This document shows, one piece after another, positions 9,345 to 21,919 of a stretch of DNA of 64,000 nucleotides. The notes beneath the pieces were generated by a model. It did no database searches, was not told the origin of the DNA, and saw only the letters and a list, made by a program, of their open reading frames with translations. This DNA comes from Naganishia liquefaciens (taxonomy: Eukaryota; Basidiomycota; Tremellomycetes; Filobasidiales; Filobasidiaceae), in assembly GCA_013423385.1 (NCBI GenBank), contig BLZA01000010.1, forward strand, positions 496,001-560,000, in the 5' to 3' direction. Within the stretch, counting starts at the first letter, position 1. Each line of letters opens with the position of its first letter. Made by a program: the position numbers and the translations under genes.

Positions 9345-10821
9345 CTACATCTGCTGCTTAGCGGCCGACTGCTGAACATCCTCGTTCGGCTCATACCAAG
9401 CCCTCCCTCGCCCGGCCCACACTTGCCAGTCCGCGCTGGCGTCTCCGGCGACAACCAACTTTCCCAATTCGCCATCCTTTCCAAGCATCTTGGGTGCCTC
9501 TCCGAACGCCGAGGTGCCCCAAACGCGATCTGCAAGTTCCAGACGGATCATGCCCAGGCCAACAGCGAATTCAGGATGCACTGATAGAACCTTGACGGCG
9601 GATTTGGGCTTTTGACTGGCGGATGTTGGAGGCGGTAAATAGCTGATGGGTTGACCTGCCTCCGGCACAGGTTTTTGGTTTTGAAAGTCAGACCATTTGA
9701 GAGGACCATTTGGTGGTAGAGCGCTCGATTCGCATGTCGAGGAGGAAGGCAAGAAACGGATGGCCGCGATTCGTTTGCGGGTGTTGCCGGTGTGGTATGT
9801 CCTGACGGTCAACTCCTGACCAACATAGCAGCCCTTGCGGAAATCGACTAAAAAGGAGTTGGGCAGAAAGAATATTTAGCAAACGGAGGAACCTCGAAGT
9901 AGTACAGACTCACCTCCATTGGTCACGTCCATGCAGCTCTCCAGGGGAAGAGCGCTACCAGGAATGATTTCCGCTGGTCCCTCGGGAACGCCCAGCAACA
10001 TTCTACGGAGGTTGTAGTCATTGCTGTTCCCGATATCATGGTCGGAACCGAACAGCGCTGACATGAAATAGCCATGCAGATGTTGAGACACCAGAGCAGT
10101 GACTTGCGCTCCTGCAAGCCGACTCACGAGTTTCCCCCTTTTTCACCAACAGACGCCTACCCATACCCTCCTGTCCCCAACCGCCACGCAAATCCCAGCA
10201 TCCGACCTCGCCTTCCCTCAAACCTCTCTGAATCTCCTTCCAGGCCTCTTCCTGAAATTCCCATTGTGGTTCCGCCGCTCCGCCCGAGCCAAATTTCCAC
10301 CATCGCTTCGCCACTGCGCTGTCATTGGCTGGTGTACCGTATACGGACCAGACATCGTACTCCTCGGTAGCATACTTTAGCTTGACCTTTGAACGCAATA
10401 CGTATCGTTTGATCTCTTCGTATAATGCTTTGGTATTCGGCGTGGAGTCAGTCGATGCAGAAGCGTCCGCAGAGTGATCTATCCAGTATGTATCGGTTGC
10501 TGGTTGATGGAAAATGAAGACATCGTGCATCACACGCCCCTGCGGCAGGCAAAGGAAATTGTCAGCATACACCACAAGGAAAGTCGCCTGACGTACTGTC
10601 GGGTTGATGAAACCGCTATAGCCGCCGCCGGGGAGCCCATCTACATCTTTGCATGTTAATCCCTTGAGGAACTTGGCGGCGTCCTTGCCCTGGACTCGAA
10701 GAATGGAACGACCTTGCACCTGAGCCGCCTGCGGCTTGCGATAATCGTATCGGGCACGTGCGGACGAGCTAAATAATCGACAGCGACCGGCAGACAATGT
10801 GATGGGCCGACGTGATATCAT
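9345..10821 (-). CDS. IBA57: Mitochondrial iron-sulfur cluster assembly factor Iba57
   Basis: Four exons, 10821-10597, 10539-10128, 10057-9914 and 9847-9345, encode 427 aa. Iba57 is a GcvT-like folate-binding-fold protein that works with Isa1/Isa2 in mitochondria to make [4Fe-4S] clusters for aconitase, lipoate synthase and others. The diagnostic signature [13 protein letters not shown] lies at about residues 265-277 with the conserved Cys (about C267). Earlier blocks are [16 protein letters not shown]...[10 protein letters not shown] and [19 protein letters not shown]. The N-terminus ([20 protein letters not shown]) is a good mitochondrial presequence; an upstream in-frame ATG at 10893 would extend it by 24 residues. 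Intron 1 (10540-10596) is 57 nt, stop-free and in frame, but splicing it restores the family junction. Tandem with WC-2 upstream. Confidence 0.94.
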
Positions 10822-11191
10822 GATTATTGGCGGGTGGCGATGCGTTGAGCTGCGCCGACGTCGTCTTGCTGCAAGCAGGGAACATTGAAACATGCATTAT
10901 TGCATTCGTCCTACGCGATCGCTGACCGCTCGCTGAATCATCACCTTTGCATCCGCCCACCAAGTGGGCGCACGGCTTGATCTCCAACCATTTCTAATTC
11001 TAAACAGGGAATACGCATATACATATCCGCCATGTGTGACCCATTTACAAATGCTTTGATGCCAGACAACTTTGGGATATGGGATAGAATTACAGAGCCG
11101 GAGAAGGTAATAGATCGAAACGAGCCATAGGATCCCGCACTATCGCCATGAGAGCTAAATCTACCGAAGCATTCTCGCCGCAGCAAAGGCA
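10822..11191. other. Intergenic between WC-2 and IBA57
   Basis: 370 bp between two minus-strand genes: WC-2 3' UTR then IBA57 promoter. Nothing else seen. Confidence 0.5.
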
Positions 11192-14114
11192 CTACTGAGG
11201 CCACGAATTAAGCGAGTTGAGCGTCATGTTGGGATCCCCGCCATATTGTGCACCTGCCGGCGGCATCATACCGTGCATGGGCTGACCCGGTTGAGACATC
11301 ATGGACGAACTGGCTGATAAGGGCCCGGCACCGGCGGCAGGGCTTCCGGACGCGGGGGCGGCGCCGGGGGCTGGCTTCTTCTTTCTCGGTTTTTGTCTGC
11401 CTTCTCGCTTCGCCTGTAGACGAGCAAGCTTGAGACCGCAGCTGATTCGGGACATGAAATTAGGCTTCCGTCTGATTTCGACAAGTTTGCTAGACTTACG
11501 CGTTACACAGGTTCTTGACTCCCGATTCTGATTTTCGCCATTCCGGACTATTTACAGGACAAGGAGTTAATACAGTTCGAGGTAAGATAGATGACTGCCG
11601 CGCACCTTTCGCGAGTACCACACTGCACACAGCTTTCCACTCCCTCGGGCGGCGGGACCGCAACCGTGACCTTGACAATCGTTTGTCCATCTTCGCCCTT
11701 CTTGACGGTCGTGATTTTCCTGCCCCGACCCGCTGGCACCGAGGTCGTGCCTTCGGGAAGATCGTTCGCCAAAAGCCCATGAGGACTTCCCGAGATTCTG
11801 TCGGAAGGCGTCTGATAGGGCACGACAAACTTGTCAATTCCTGCTACATCCGATTGTTTGCGTTTCGTGCCGCGAGCCGAACTTTGATTACCGGTCGGAT
11901 CAGGCCAAGAGACGCCCTGAGGTTGATGGTACTGCATGTCGGCCGCCTGAGCCAGGCTTTGCATCGGGAAAGACTGGGTGGGAACATGCGAGTATTCTTG
12001 AGGGTAACCGTTCTGACCATAGAATTGCATGGAAGACCCGGTCAGAGGCGGCAGGCTCGCTCCGCCGTTAGAATTGTCCTGCTCCCATTCGGGCGGGTAT
12101 GTTTGCACTTGGCCGTCGAGGGTCATCGCGGATTGTCCTACATGTCCGGCCATCGGCTGAGGCCAAGAGGCGTTGTTGGCGTCGAGAACATCGTAATACT
12201 GTTGTGAATCTCCTCCGGTTGGGGCATCACCAGGCATGAGTGCCGTCGGAACACCCAAGTCGTTGGCGGTATTCAGAGGTAACGCCTGAGTGGTCTGGTA
12301 CGACGCGAAAGTGATATTTCCATACGGAATGAAAATGCTCTCAATCTTTCTCCATAGACCTTCGTTTGTCATCAAGTGTCCGCCTTGGAACCTTGACGTA
12401 CAGCTCGTCTTGCCAAAGGTACCCCAAGCGTCCTCCTTGCCCGTTTTGTTTTCCAGTTCGACGTGTTTCATCAGTTCGGCGTAATCGTCCGCCCAATAAG
12501 AGCCGTCCATTCGCGGAATTTCACGGCCATTTTCATCGAGTTTCGGCGAAGAAACAGTGAGCGCGTTTGCGGCCTCCCCCATGGTCAGCGCCTCTTTATT
12601 CTCCTCTCCAGACTTGATTCGAGGTGGTGGCCACGCAAAGATCACTTGGTTCGGTCGTACCGCAGACTCTTCCGTCGTGTGGACAATAAAGACCCGCTCA
12701 GGTGGTGGTGCCGGACCAGTATGGGATGGGCGAGGGATGTTGTTGGAAACGTCTCGCCAGATAGATTCGATGTCCTGTGAAGAATATAAGTGAACGGGTG
12801 TACCTGCTTATGGACTGCGGACATACCTCTTCACTAATGGCCGCTGTCCCACAATAGTTGGACCACTCTTCGTGTCGTTTGGTAATGTCATTGTTTTGGC
12901 TGGCATCCTTGTCCTTGATCGCGTGGAAGAATGCCAGAATGAGTCCGGTACAAGCCTGTGCCGAGCGCACTTCAGTAAACGAACCAGCTGGGAAACAATC
13001 GCGAAACGTACCCAATGAATGCTGAGATCCAAAGCCAGATAGTCCTTGTCCTCCACGAATTTGTGAGCGTCATCAGGAATATCATCTTCCTCCGGGGGGC
13101 AGCCAAGAATGGTCCGTATCCTCGAAAGTCTGGCAAATCGTACTCTAAGTGTAGCAAAGCAATGAGATCGATGCGAGCACAGCAGGGCGCATTGCAGATA
13201 TGACGCACCTCGTCACGCTGCCTTCCAAATTATCAACCTGAATGGACGAGAAAAGATCTCGTCGCGCCTCTGTAAAAGCAAACGATCAGCTTTCTGGATT
13301 GTTACGCGGATCCCAACCACTCACGCTCTCGTTCTTCTGGATGAATGAAGTCGATGACGCCTCTGCCAAGCATGCTCAAACTCTGGGATCGCATGTGCGC
13401 TCCGAGCACAGGATCAAGATGGATGAACTCCAATTCGAACTTGCTTTTCGGATCGGCAGGGTCTGGATAACGTGGCTTTAAAAATGCCCAATCTGCAGAA
13501 GTGATAATCAGCGAATGTCTGGTAGGTGATGGTCGATAGCTTGACTGACAGCATCTCACCCCACCGACTCGGGGTACATTCTCCGGCAAAGCACTTGCAG
13601 AACTTCCACCGCTCTTTACGCTGCTACCTCCCGTGCTTTCACTCCTACTTCGCCGGGAATCTCGCGACAAACCGGCTTGGATGTTGCTGTCTTGCGGAGG
13701 GATGGGCGTAGAAACCATTGGCGTGTCCATCTTTTCTGCTGATGTTTCGAAGATTTTCTCTTCCGATGCCTCGGGCTTGGCTGATACGGATTCCGCAAGC
13801 ACGGGATCTACCTGATGGGCGTCTCCAGCAGTGGAAGCAGAATCAGTGGCCGTGGCGGGTGCAGGTGTTGATTCGGTGTCCACTGCGGGCTTTTCGGACT
13901 CAACCGCTTGATCTGCTGCCAATGGCGAAGGCTCGGACTGTTTCTCGCTGGATTCTTGGACATCGTGTTCAGACCTCGTGCCTATTGCTTGATCTGCTGC
14001 AGGCATTTCGGGCTGCTGAGTGGATGCTTGGTTGACATCCGCCGGTTTGCCTTCCGCGGGTGTCGACTGCATTTCCGAAGTGTCTGCCGTAACCTTTTCC
14101 GAAGATTTGTCCAT
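11192..14114 (-). CDS. WC-2: White collar-2 homologue (PAS and GATA zinc finger)
   Basis: Eight exons, 14114-13565, 13492-13325, 13269-13209, 13144-13012, 12955-12827, 12774-11606, 11547-11500 and 11441-11192, give 835 aa. WC-2 pairs with the blue-light receptor WC-1 and binds DNA at light-regulated promoters. Order: a Ser/Glu/Pro-rich disordered region (1-183); a PAS domain with DWAFLKPRYPDP, DPVLGAHMRSQSLSMLGRG and IDFIHPEERE; then SSIQVDNLEGSVTRVRFARL, LALDLSIHW and LAFFHAIKDKD, all typical of the family. A long Gln/Pro/Gly-rich stretch leads to a GATA-type finger at C729-C732-C751-C754 (CVQCGTRESPEWRKSESG, then LCNACGLKLARLQAKREGR), spacing C-X2-C-X18-C-X2-C as in WC-2. The finger is split by two introns. 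Intron 1 (13493-13564, 72 nt) is stop-free and in frame, so its use is uncertain. No WC-1 gene is in the window. Confidence 0.95.
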
Positions 14115-16480
14115 GCTGAATCTTTTCGAATTCTCAATCGGTTCAGCTCGATATGAATCTTGTATTGGAGGAGGCGGTCTTTGGGATCCTTTCTCTGCGA
14201 TGCGCTTCCTTGGCGATACGTGGAAGTGTCGTTACCGATATGCCGTCTGACAGCCTGTATTGCGATACGGTTGCGATTTTGTCACGTTCGCCGGGTGATA
14301 GAGCCAGCAAGAGCGCCGTCGAGCTCGATACAAGGCGGTAACCTGTCGAATGGCGCGGGTTATGAGAGCAGAGTCTTCAAAGAAGTCTTGCTGCGATTGA
14401 ATCCGTTACTTGTCTTATCCGTCAGGAGCGTTGTCGCTGATCTCGCAATCGAGGTCGTTATGGAGGAACCCGACGCGTTCTGTTTGCCGTCAATTTCGGA
14501 TTTTCGCTCTTCCTCCCCAGATTTTCGCTGTAGCGTAAGACTAGGAAGATTCTGACGTGACAGTGAATCGTCTGCCTGCCTCTATTTGGCGGATGAGAAG
14601 TTGAGAATGTGAAGGAAAGCGATAATGGGACCGAGACGTCAATCGATTGATGTCTCGATTGTTTGCGGGTACAGCCCTCCGCGCGGTTCTGCAGGATATT
14701 TTGCTTACCAAGCGCGAACTGTTCGAGCGCCCGCGTTTTGCTGGATCCTTGAACTCTTTCTGGGTCGTTTGTAATCGCTCGCTCACTTGATTTGGCGATC
14801 CCGCCGGCAGATAGGAGACCGCCTTGCAAACGTCCTCGATCTGGCTACTGACATCTGCGTGCACTCTTTCACATACCAAAGTCACCTATCAAAGTTGAAA
14901 TTTGCCCGAATGGGCGATTCTTGGCTCTTTGCACAATAAGCGCGAGCGCTTTTGTGTCTCACGCAGGCCACACGTCGCCACCGTGGTCTCAACATTCCGT
15001 CTGGGCATCGTGCTGGACGGGGTTCACGATGACTGTCAAGCTACATCTCAAGCTGCTACAGGGATGCTGTAGCGGTTGCCCGTGTTTCAGAGGAAGTAAC
15101 TCTTCATCGCTTTCTTGACGATTCAATCGAGTCGATCACCTCGGTGGTGATCGAGGGACAACCAAAGCTATGTATGCATGCTTTACATCAGGCGTTGTTG
15201 ACTGCTACCCTTTGAAGCCCGGGCTGAAGCTGCCTGTCTCATTGTCATTGCAGCTTTGGAAGCTTATGGTAGTATGGCGAAGAGGACAGAAAATCAAGGG
15301 CCCCTTCGTGCAATCAGGCGTAACTGAATCGTCTAGGGACGTCGAAGACTTGTCTCTGGGGTCGAATTCTCAAGCGGCCACGGTAAACGGTTCTGTGGAT
15401 ATGATATGTTGGCTTCCGGCGAGCTGTAACCATGGCATAGCGAAAAAGTTCATTGTGGAAGACCTTGCGAATAGAACGTGTATGTAGAATTGACCCATTC
15501 ATCTCAAGCCCTCGTTTTTCAGCTTATATTGTCGTATAAGCCTTAAAGACACTCTGCTGCAAAATCAGCCAGACTCGCAGAAAGATCTTTCCGCAGAGCG
15601 CATCAATACCTGACTGTATGCAGTGGTGACAGAAGAGACTGGCTATTATTTGACACGGTACATCGAAAGTCGATACTGTAGAGTCTCGCGATTGAGCCAA
15701 TTCTGTCTCTGATCCTCAGCTGAATGGCGCTGTGTGGTCATCGCGTTCCGCAGCATTACCTGCCGCAATCTGTCAATATTCTTTCTTGATACGAGTTGAG
15801 ACGCACAAGAAGACAGTCAAGAAATGCTCAGGAATGGACGGATCCGTCTTCATGTGGATGCGACGGACTGACGTCGCACGAGGAATCTCGTCAGGTCTCA
15901 TCGGCGTTCGGGCTGTACTTCGGGGACGAGGACGCAAATAGACGACACGCGGCGGCGGCGCGACTTGCTAGCTGACTTCCTGCGGAATGACCGGAATGAC
16001 AAAGCGGGGCTCATATGGTTTGTCAGAGCGAAATTACGAGACGCCAGATAAAATGAAGGCAAATGGTTGGCTGTCGGATGACGCACCTTAAGGATCACCA
16101 AGCGTTACAGATCACCTTCCTGCACAACCTGCACTCATTCTTCAGGTCCAGCAGTCGCGGCGACGCATAGATACCGAGCAGACTGTAGCGATAGCCCCCC
16201 TCGATATTGCTGATCGAGCTTCAGCTGCAGTCGCTCATCTCCATTCGCGCTCGATCCCACCCCGATCCATCGGAGAAGAGCGAGGGGCGAACATTTTTGG
16301 ACCACCTGGTGACATTCCGGGCACATATCCTTTGTGGATTGCAATCAAAGGCCACACCCGATACCTACCTCGTGGCCGACGCTTCGCACGCTTCGCAGTC
16401 AACGCAGATCATTTTGATAAGCACACGGTGACCTGCTGTTGCGATACCACCTCCTCAGGTAATCGTCGACTTTCTGCGTC
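14115..16480. other. 2.4-kb intergenic region between WC-2 and the ABC transporter
   Basis: The longest stretch without a supportable gene. It lies between divergent starts, so it must hold both promoters and 5' UTRs. Several open frames of 60-130 codons exist on both strands but none has protein-like composition or splice continuity. The one clear structure is an inverted repeat at 15132-15154. A noncoding RNA or long leaders with introns remain possible. Confidence 0.5.
15132..15154. repeat. Perfect inverted repeat (9-bp arms, 5-nt loop)
   Basis: TCGATCACC at 15132-15140 and its exact reverse complement GGTGATCGA at 15146-15154 flank a 5-nt loop (TCGGT). It could be a hairpin in RNA or a palindromic protein-binding site. 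Function unknown. Confidence 0.75.
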
Positions 16481-19400
16481 ATGTCTGGACAAACGTCTGG
16501 ACCATCAATATCGCTGGGACCACCAGTCAGCGAAGGCAACATGCAGCAGGCGACACGGTCTACGTCTACACCGTTAGAGGAGACCGACATGGATTCGACA
16601 AATGTCAACCGATTCTCAACTCCAGAATCCGTTCCAGCGGAATCGTTCGCATCAAGTAGAACGATGATTGTTCCCGCCGTCCCGACCAAGGCGGCGGAGA
16701 CCTCGCGAATCAAGGACGAGGACATCTTGAATGAAAAAATGGCCAACACCAGGAGCTCGGCCGACGACGAATCGTTGAACGAGAAGAAATCAAAGCAGGA
16801 AATGGTCGAATTGCAAGATGGCTTAGTATACCTAGGAACCGAGGCTCAGTCGGGGAAAGCAATCATCAAACAAAAGGATCAGCTACAAGGTGGACCTTAT
16901 ACCATGCCGAAATGGTGAGCCCGCAAATTTGCTGTCTCGTGGCAGTACCTAACGTAGGCTCGGTACATAGGCGGCATTCTTTGCCATTCATCAATCCTAA
17001 GAATCCACCTCCACCCCCACCTGCATCGGTCGATGACGCACCCTACTTGCCCGACATGACAGCATCATGGTTTTCTCAACTCTTCTTCCTTTGGGTACAG
17101 CCCATCATGGCTCTTGGCGCAACGCGAGAATTGACGCCGGAAGACATGTACAAGCTTGGTCATGAAAGGGATGCAGGTGTCTTGTCGCGAAAGCTCCTAG
17201 AATCGTTCCAGAGACGATGGGATGCCGCCGATGAATACAACGCCAAGCTAGAGGCAGGGGAGATTCCTGTTCCAAGAAAAGTCAAGATCAAATGGGCTCT
17301 CGGAGCCGGACAGGGCAAGACAAGAGAGGAAAAGGAAAAGAAGTGGCGAACGCACAGCGGCAAGAAACAGCCAAGTCTCACGTGGGCGTTGAGCGATGTC
17401 TTTGGAATTTACTTCTGGCTTTCAGGTCTGATCAAGGTCAGCATTGTGGCCGAGTCGCTTCATGTTGTCTAATATCAATCAACGCATTTAGGTTGTTGGA
17501 GACACAGCTTCTGTCTGCACGTCGTTGTTGATCAAGCAGCTCATCCTCTTCTCTAGCGAATACTACTACTCAAAGCGCGCAGGCACACCGGGACCGAACG
17601 TCGGACGGGGTGTTGGAATGGCCATCGGTCTCTTCTGTCTCTTGGTCTTGTCGTCTCTGTCTATCAACCACTACTTCCTGCGTTCGTCTGGAGTAGGAGT
17701 ACTTGCAAGAAGCGCATTGATTTCAGCTCTGTATGAGCGTAAGTGCCATTTAACTGTCGCATGAACCGTACTCAATTCGAATCATAACTAGGTTCGCTCA
17801 AGCTCACGGGGAAATCACGGATCGCACACCCCAACGGAAAGTTGGTCAACCATATCTCGACCGATGTCTCGCGAGTCGACTTTGCCTGTGGCTTCTGCCA
17901 CATGGCTTGGACGGCGCCTATTCAATTCATGGTTGTCGTCGTCATCCTCTTGGTGCAGCTCAAACAGTCTGCCCTCGTCGGTATCGCCTTTTTGGTCGTT
18001 CTCAGCCCGGTACAAAGCCGGATCATGAAGCTGCTCTTCGGAATGCGAAAGAAGAGTATGGTGTTTACCGACAAGCGTGCTCGACTCTTGCAAGAACTCC
18101 TCAGCGGAATGAAAGTTGTCAAGTTGATGGCTTGGGAAGGACCGTTCCTTAAGCGAATCGATCAGATCCGAAACAAGGAAGTCCGGTACATCCGTTCTTT
18201 GCTGATGATGAAAGGTGGAAACATGGCGATCGCAAGTTCCGTGCCCGTCATTGCCGCCATTCTCGCCTTTATCACATACAGCTCAGTACAGGGACAACTA
18301 GAAGCGGCCGAAACCTTTACCGCTTTGACACTCTTCCAGCTCTTGCGACTGCCTCTGATGATCTTCCCAATGACGCTGAGTGCTATCGTTGACGCTCAGA
18401 ATGCCTTGGGACGACTACAAGCGGTATTTACGGCCGATATCCTGACGGAAGAGCGAGTAGTAGAGGTCGACGCTCCTTTTGCACTCAAGCTGGAACATGC
18501 GTCCTTTACGTGGGACTCGTCTTCGAGAGCCATCAAGGAGCCTGCCAAAGGCAAAGGAAACGCAAAGAAAAACGCTCTCGCAATTACAAATGGCAAGAAA
18601 GGCAAAAAGAGTCGTTTCTCTCGTGCCAAGAAGCCCTTCCGATGGATCCGCAACCGAAAGAGCGGCAAGATCGAGATCGCAGAGGAGACGCATGCAGAAA
18701 TCGCTGCGGGCAAACCTGGACCTTTGGAAGCCGGCGACACGAATGCCCCGCCTGTGCCCGGCATTCAAGATGCCTCGCGTGGTGAAGTCTTGGAGCAGGA
18801 AGACGATCAAATTTTCAAGCTCACCGATATCGATCTGGAAATCCCTCGAGGTCAGCTGGTGGCTGTAGTTGGTGCGATTGGAAGCGGAAAATCCAGTCTG
18901 TTGTCTGGTATCATGCAAGAGATGCGTCGAACGGAGGGCAAGGTCATTTTCGGTGGGTCTACGGCATTATGCAGTCAGGTGCCCTGGATCATCAACGCCA
19001 CCGTCCGTGAAAACATTCTATTCGGACGGCCATTTGATGAGGAAAGGTACTGGCATGTCATTTCTGAAGCTTGCCTGGAGACGGATCTTGATTTGTTGCC
19101 GAACGGCGATGCAGAGATGATTGGAGAAAAGGGAATCAACTTGTCTGGTAAGTATTCCGGGTGCAGGGGGATTTTTGGGAAACTCATTTTCCGGACTTTC
19201 TCTCAGGCGGACAAAAAGCACGAGTCAATCTGGCTCGAGCCATGTACTTCGATGCAGACTTGCTTCTTTTGGATGACATCCTGGCTGCGGTGGACAGTCA
19301 TGTCGCCGCCCTATTATTCGATGCTGTTCGACAGCTCAACGACACCACCCGGATTTTAGTGACCCATGCGCTGCACTTTTTGCCCCAAGCGGACTACATC

Positions 19401-21919
19401 ATTACCATGCACGAAGGCCGAGTTGCAGAACGGGGAACTTATGCCGAATTACGTGCCGGGAATGGACCTTTCGCTGCGCTGATTCGCGACTTCGCCAACG
19501 AAGACCAGAATGAAGTCAACGAAGAAGAAGAAGAAGACGCCATCGAGACCGCTGTGGGTCGACCCGCTCCGATACCGCGCGAGCGCTTGACAGCAAATGC
19601 CAAAAACGCCTTGGCGTCGAAAGAAACTATGGCGACCGGTACCGTTGGCGCATACGTTTACAAAGGCTACCTGAAAGCTGGTCGGGGTTGGATTACCATT
19701 CCCCTGCTCCTCCTGGCTACCATTGTATCACAAACCTTTACGATCTTCACCAGCTACTGGCTGGTTTATTGGCAAGAACGGAAATGGGATTACAGTGACG
19801 GGTTTTACGAGGGAATATATGTTGCTCTCGGTCTCGGTGCAGCTTTCACGGTGTTCCTGATGGGTACAGCGCAAGCCTACCTGTGTTTCTTCGCCAGTGT
19901 TCGGCTCCACGACGCAGCCATGCAAAGGGTCATGCGTGCGCCACAGGCATTCTTTGATGCGACTCCGCTCGGTAGACGTAAGTCAGGTTCGATGTCTACA
20001 AGTCTATATCTCATTGATCTCGCTTGTCTGTAGTGCTCAATCGACTTACCAAGGATATCGATACTCTCGACAATACATTGGCTGATGCGCTCCGCATGCT
20101 GATCTCCACTATCGCGGGCGTTGTCGGGACCATTGTCTTGATTGCGATCGTACAGCCATACTTCCTGGTCGCCGTTCTAGTCGTCGCTATCGTCTATGGG
20201 CATCTCGCTGCTTGGTACCAGCGAAGTGCCCTCATGTTCAAGCGAATCGACGCTGTTCTTCGATCTCCCCTCTATGCACACTTTTCAGAGTCACTCTCTG
20301 GCGTGACGGTAATTCGTGCCTATGGAGAGGGTGAACGATTCGTTGCCGACAATCACAAGCTCATGGCGATCGAAACACGAGCCTATTTCTTGACTATCGC
20401 CAATCAACGTTGGTTGGGTATCCGTCTCGACGCTCTTGGAAGCGTTCTGGTTTTCGTCGTCGCCATTATCGTTGCATGTTCCGATACTATTTCTCCGGCC
20501 TCCTCAGGCTTGGTTCGTACTGGTGTCTTACCATTCGATCCAGCTAATCCTTGTTGACAGATTCTATCCTATTCGGTCACCCTTCAACAGTCGTTTTCCT
20601 GGATCGTTCGACAATTCGCAGAGGTCCAGAACGATTCCAATAGCGTAGATGTAAGTTTTCGATGTGCGTCACGTCCGCCAACCCCATCTAAAATTTGTGT
20701 CTCCACAGCGTGTGCTCGAGTACGCGAATCAACTCGAGCAGGAAGCTCCGCACGAGATTTCTGAAACCAAGCCTCCAGCGTCTTGGCCCGATGCTGGGTG
20801 CATTAAATTCGAAAATGTCGTTATGTCGTATCGACCGGGTCTTCCACCCGCGCTTAAGAATCTCAATTTGGACGTAGGGAAGAATGAGAAAGTCGGCATT
20901 GTCGGCAGGACTGGTCAGTGCGATCCCGAATGCCATGATCTTGCTTCTGATTCTCTTGCCTCAGGTGCCGGCAAATCCACCATTTTGACTACACTGTATC
21001 GACTGGTTGAGGTGACCTCTGGAAAAATCACGATCGACGGGGGTAAGTCAGCTTCGGTTCTTTCAGTCAAGTTCTTCTAGTCTTACCTTCTGTGCTAGTG
21101 GACATCTCAAAAATTGGTTTGAACGATCTTAGGACGGGTCTCTCAATCCTTCCGCAGGAGCCATTGCTTTTTAGTGGAACGATTAGAAGCAACCTCGATC
21201 CATTCGGACAAAAGACCGATCAAGAGCTGTGGGACGCGATGAGGCGTTCCCACCTAATCGACTCTGCTACGGCAGAACATCATGCCCGCAAGAGCATGAA
21301 CCTCGACCCTGCAGGTCAAGAGATCGAGAGTGGTATTCAGACACCGACTTCTCGATTTACTCTCGACTCCCCAGTTGAAGACGAAGGAAACAATTTGTCG
21401 GTTGGACAGCGAAGTCTGGTCAGTCTGGCCCGAGCTCTGGTCCGGGACGCGCCTATTGTAGTATTGGATGAGGCTACGGCGGTAAGTTCAATTGAGTGAA
21501 AGTCCGAACCGCTCAAATGTCTGACTGCTGCCCTGCTCGCGCGATGCTTAGGCCGTTGACTTGGAGACGGATGCAAAGATTCAGGAGACCATTCGACGAG
21601 AATTCAAGAACAAGACCCTGCTCTGTATCGCTCGTCAGTATCGATGTCTGCGTCGGAACTGGGAAAGTCGCTAACCATCTTTTGCAGACCGATTGCGAAC
21701 CATCCTATCATATGACAAGATTCTTGTGATGGACAAGGGAGCTGCAGTCGAATACGACACTCCAGAAAATCTGTTCAAGCAGGGCGGCATCTTTTATAGC
21801 ATGTGCGATAAGTCGAATATCACTATCGAAGATATCGAGGTGAGTTCAATTAAACCTCCAAGCTTGAATCAGGAACTAACGATTCATCCCTCTCCAAGGC
21901 TGCATCAGCTCTGCGCTAG
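16481..21919 (+). CDS. ABC transporter, ABCC (MRP/Yor1-like) full-length
   Basis: Thirteen exons: 16481-16914, 16971-17436, 17492-17738, 17792-19147, 19207-19977, 20034-20512, 20561-20650, 20709-20913, 20965-21042, 21099-21481, 21552-21633, 21688-21839, 21899-21919. They encode 1587 aa. The layout is TMD1-NBD1-TMD2-NBD2 without an N-terminal TMD0, as in short MRPs such as Yor1. The first 145 residues are hydrophilic. NBD1: Walker A GAIGSGKSS (about 743), signature LSGGQKARV split by an intron, Walker B LLLLDD with Asp where a catalytic Glu would sit, the usual ABCC asymmetry. NBD2: Walker A GRTGAGKST (about 1346), signature LSVGQ (about 1475), Walker B VVLDEAT with the catalytic Glu, H-loop HRLRT. 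A Lys/Arg-rich linker follows TMD1. Likely exporter of organic anions or drugs at the plasma or vacuolar membrane; substrate unknown. Confidence 0.93.

Noticed and set aside
14160-14555. Open frame of 131 codons on the plus strand upstream of WC-2
   Set aside because: No conserved motif, no splice partner and random-like composition; lies in the WC-2 promoter or leader.
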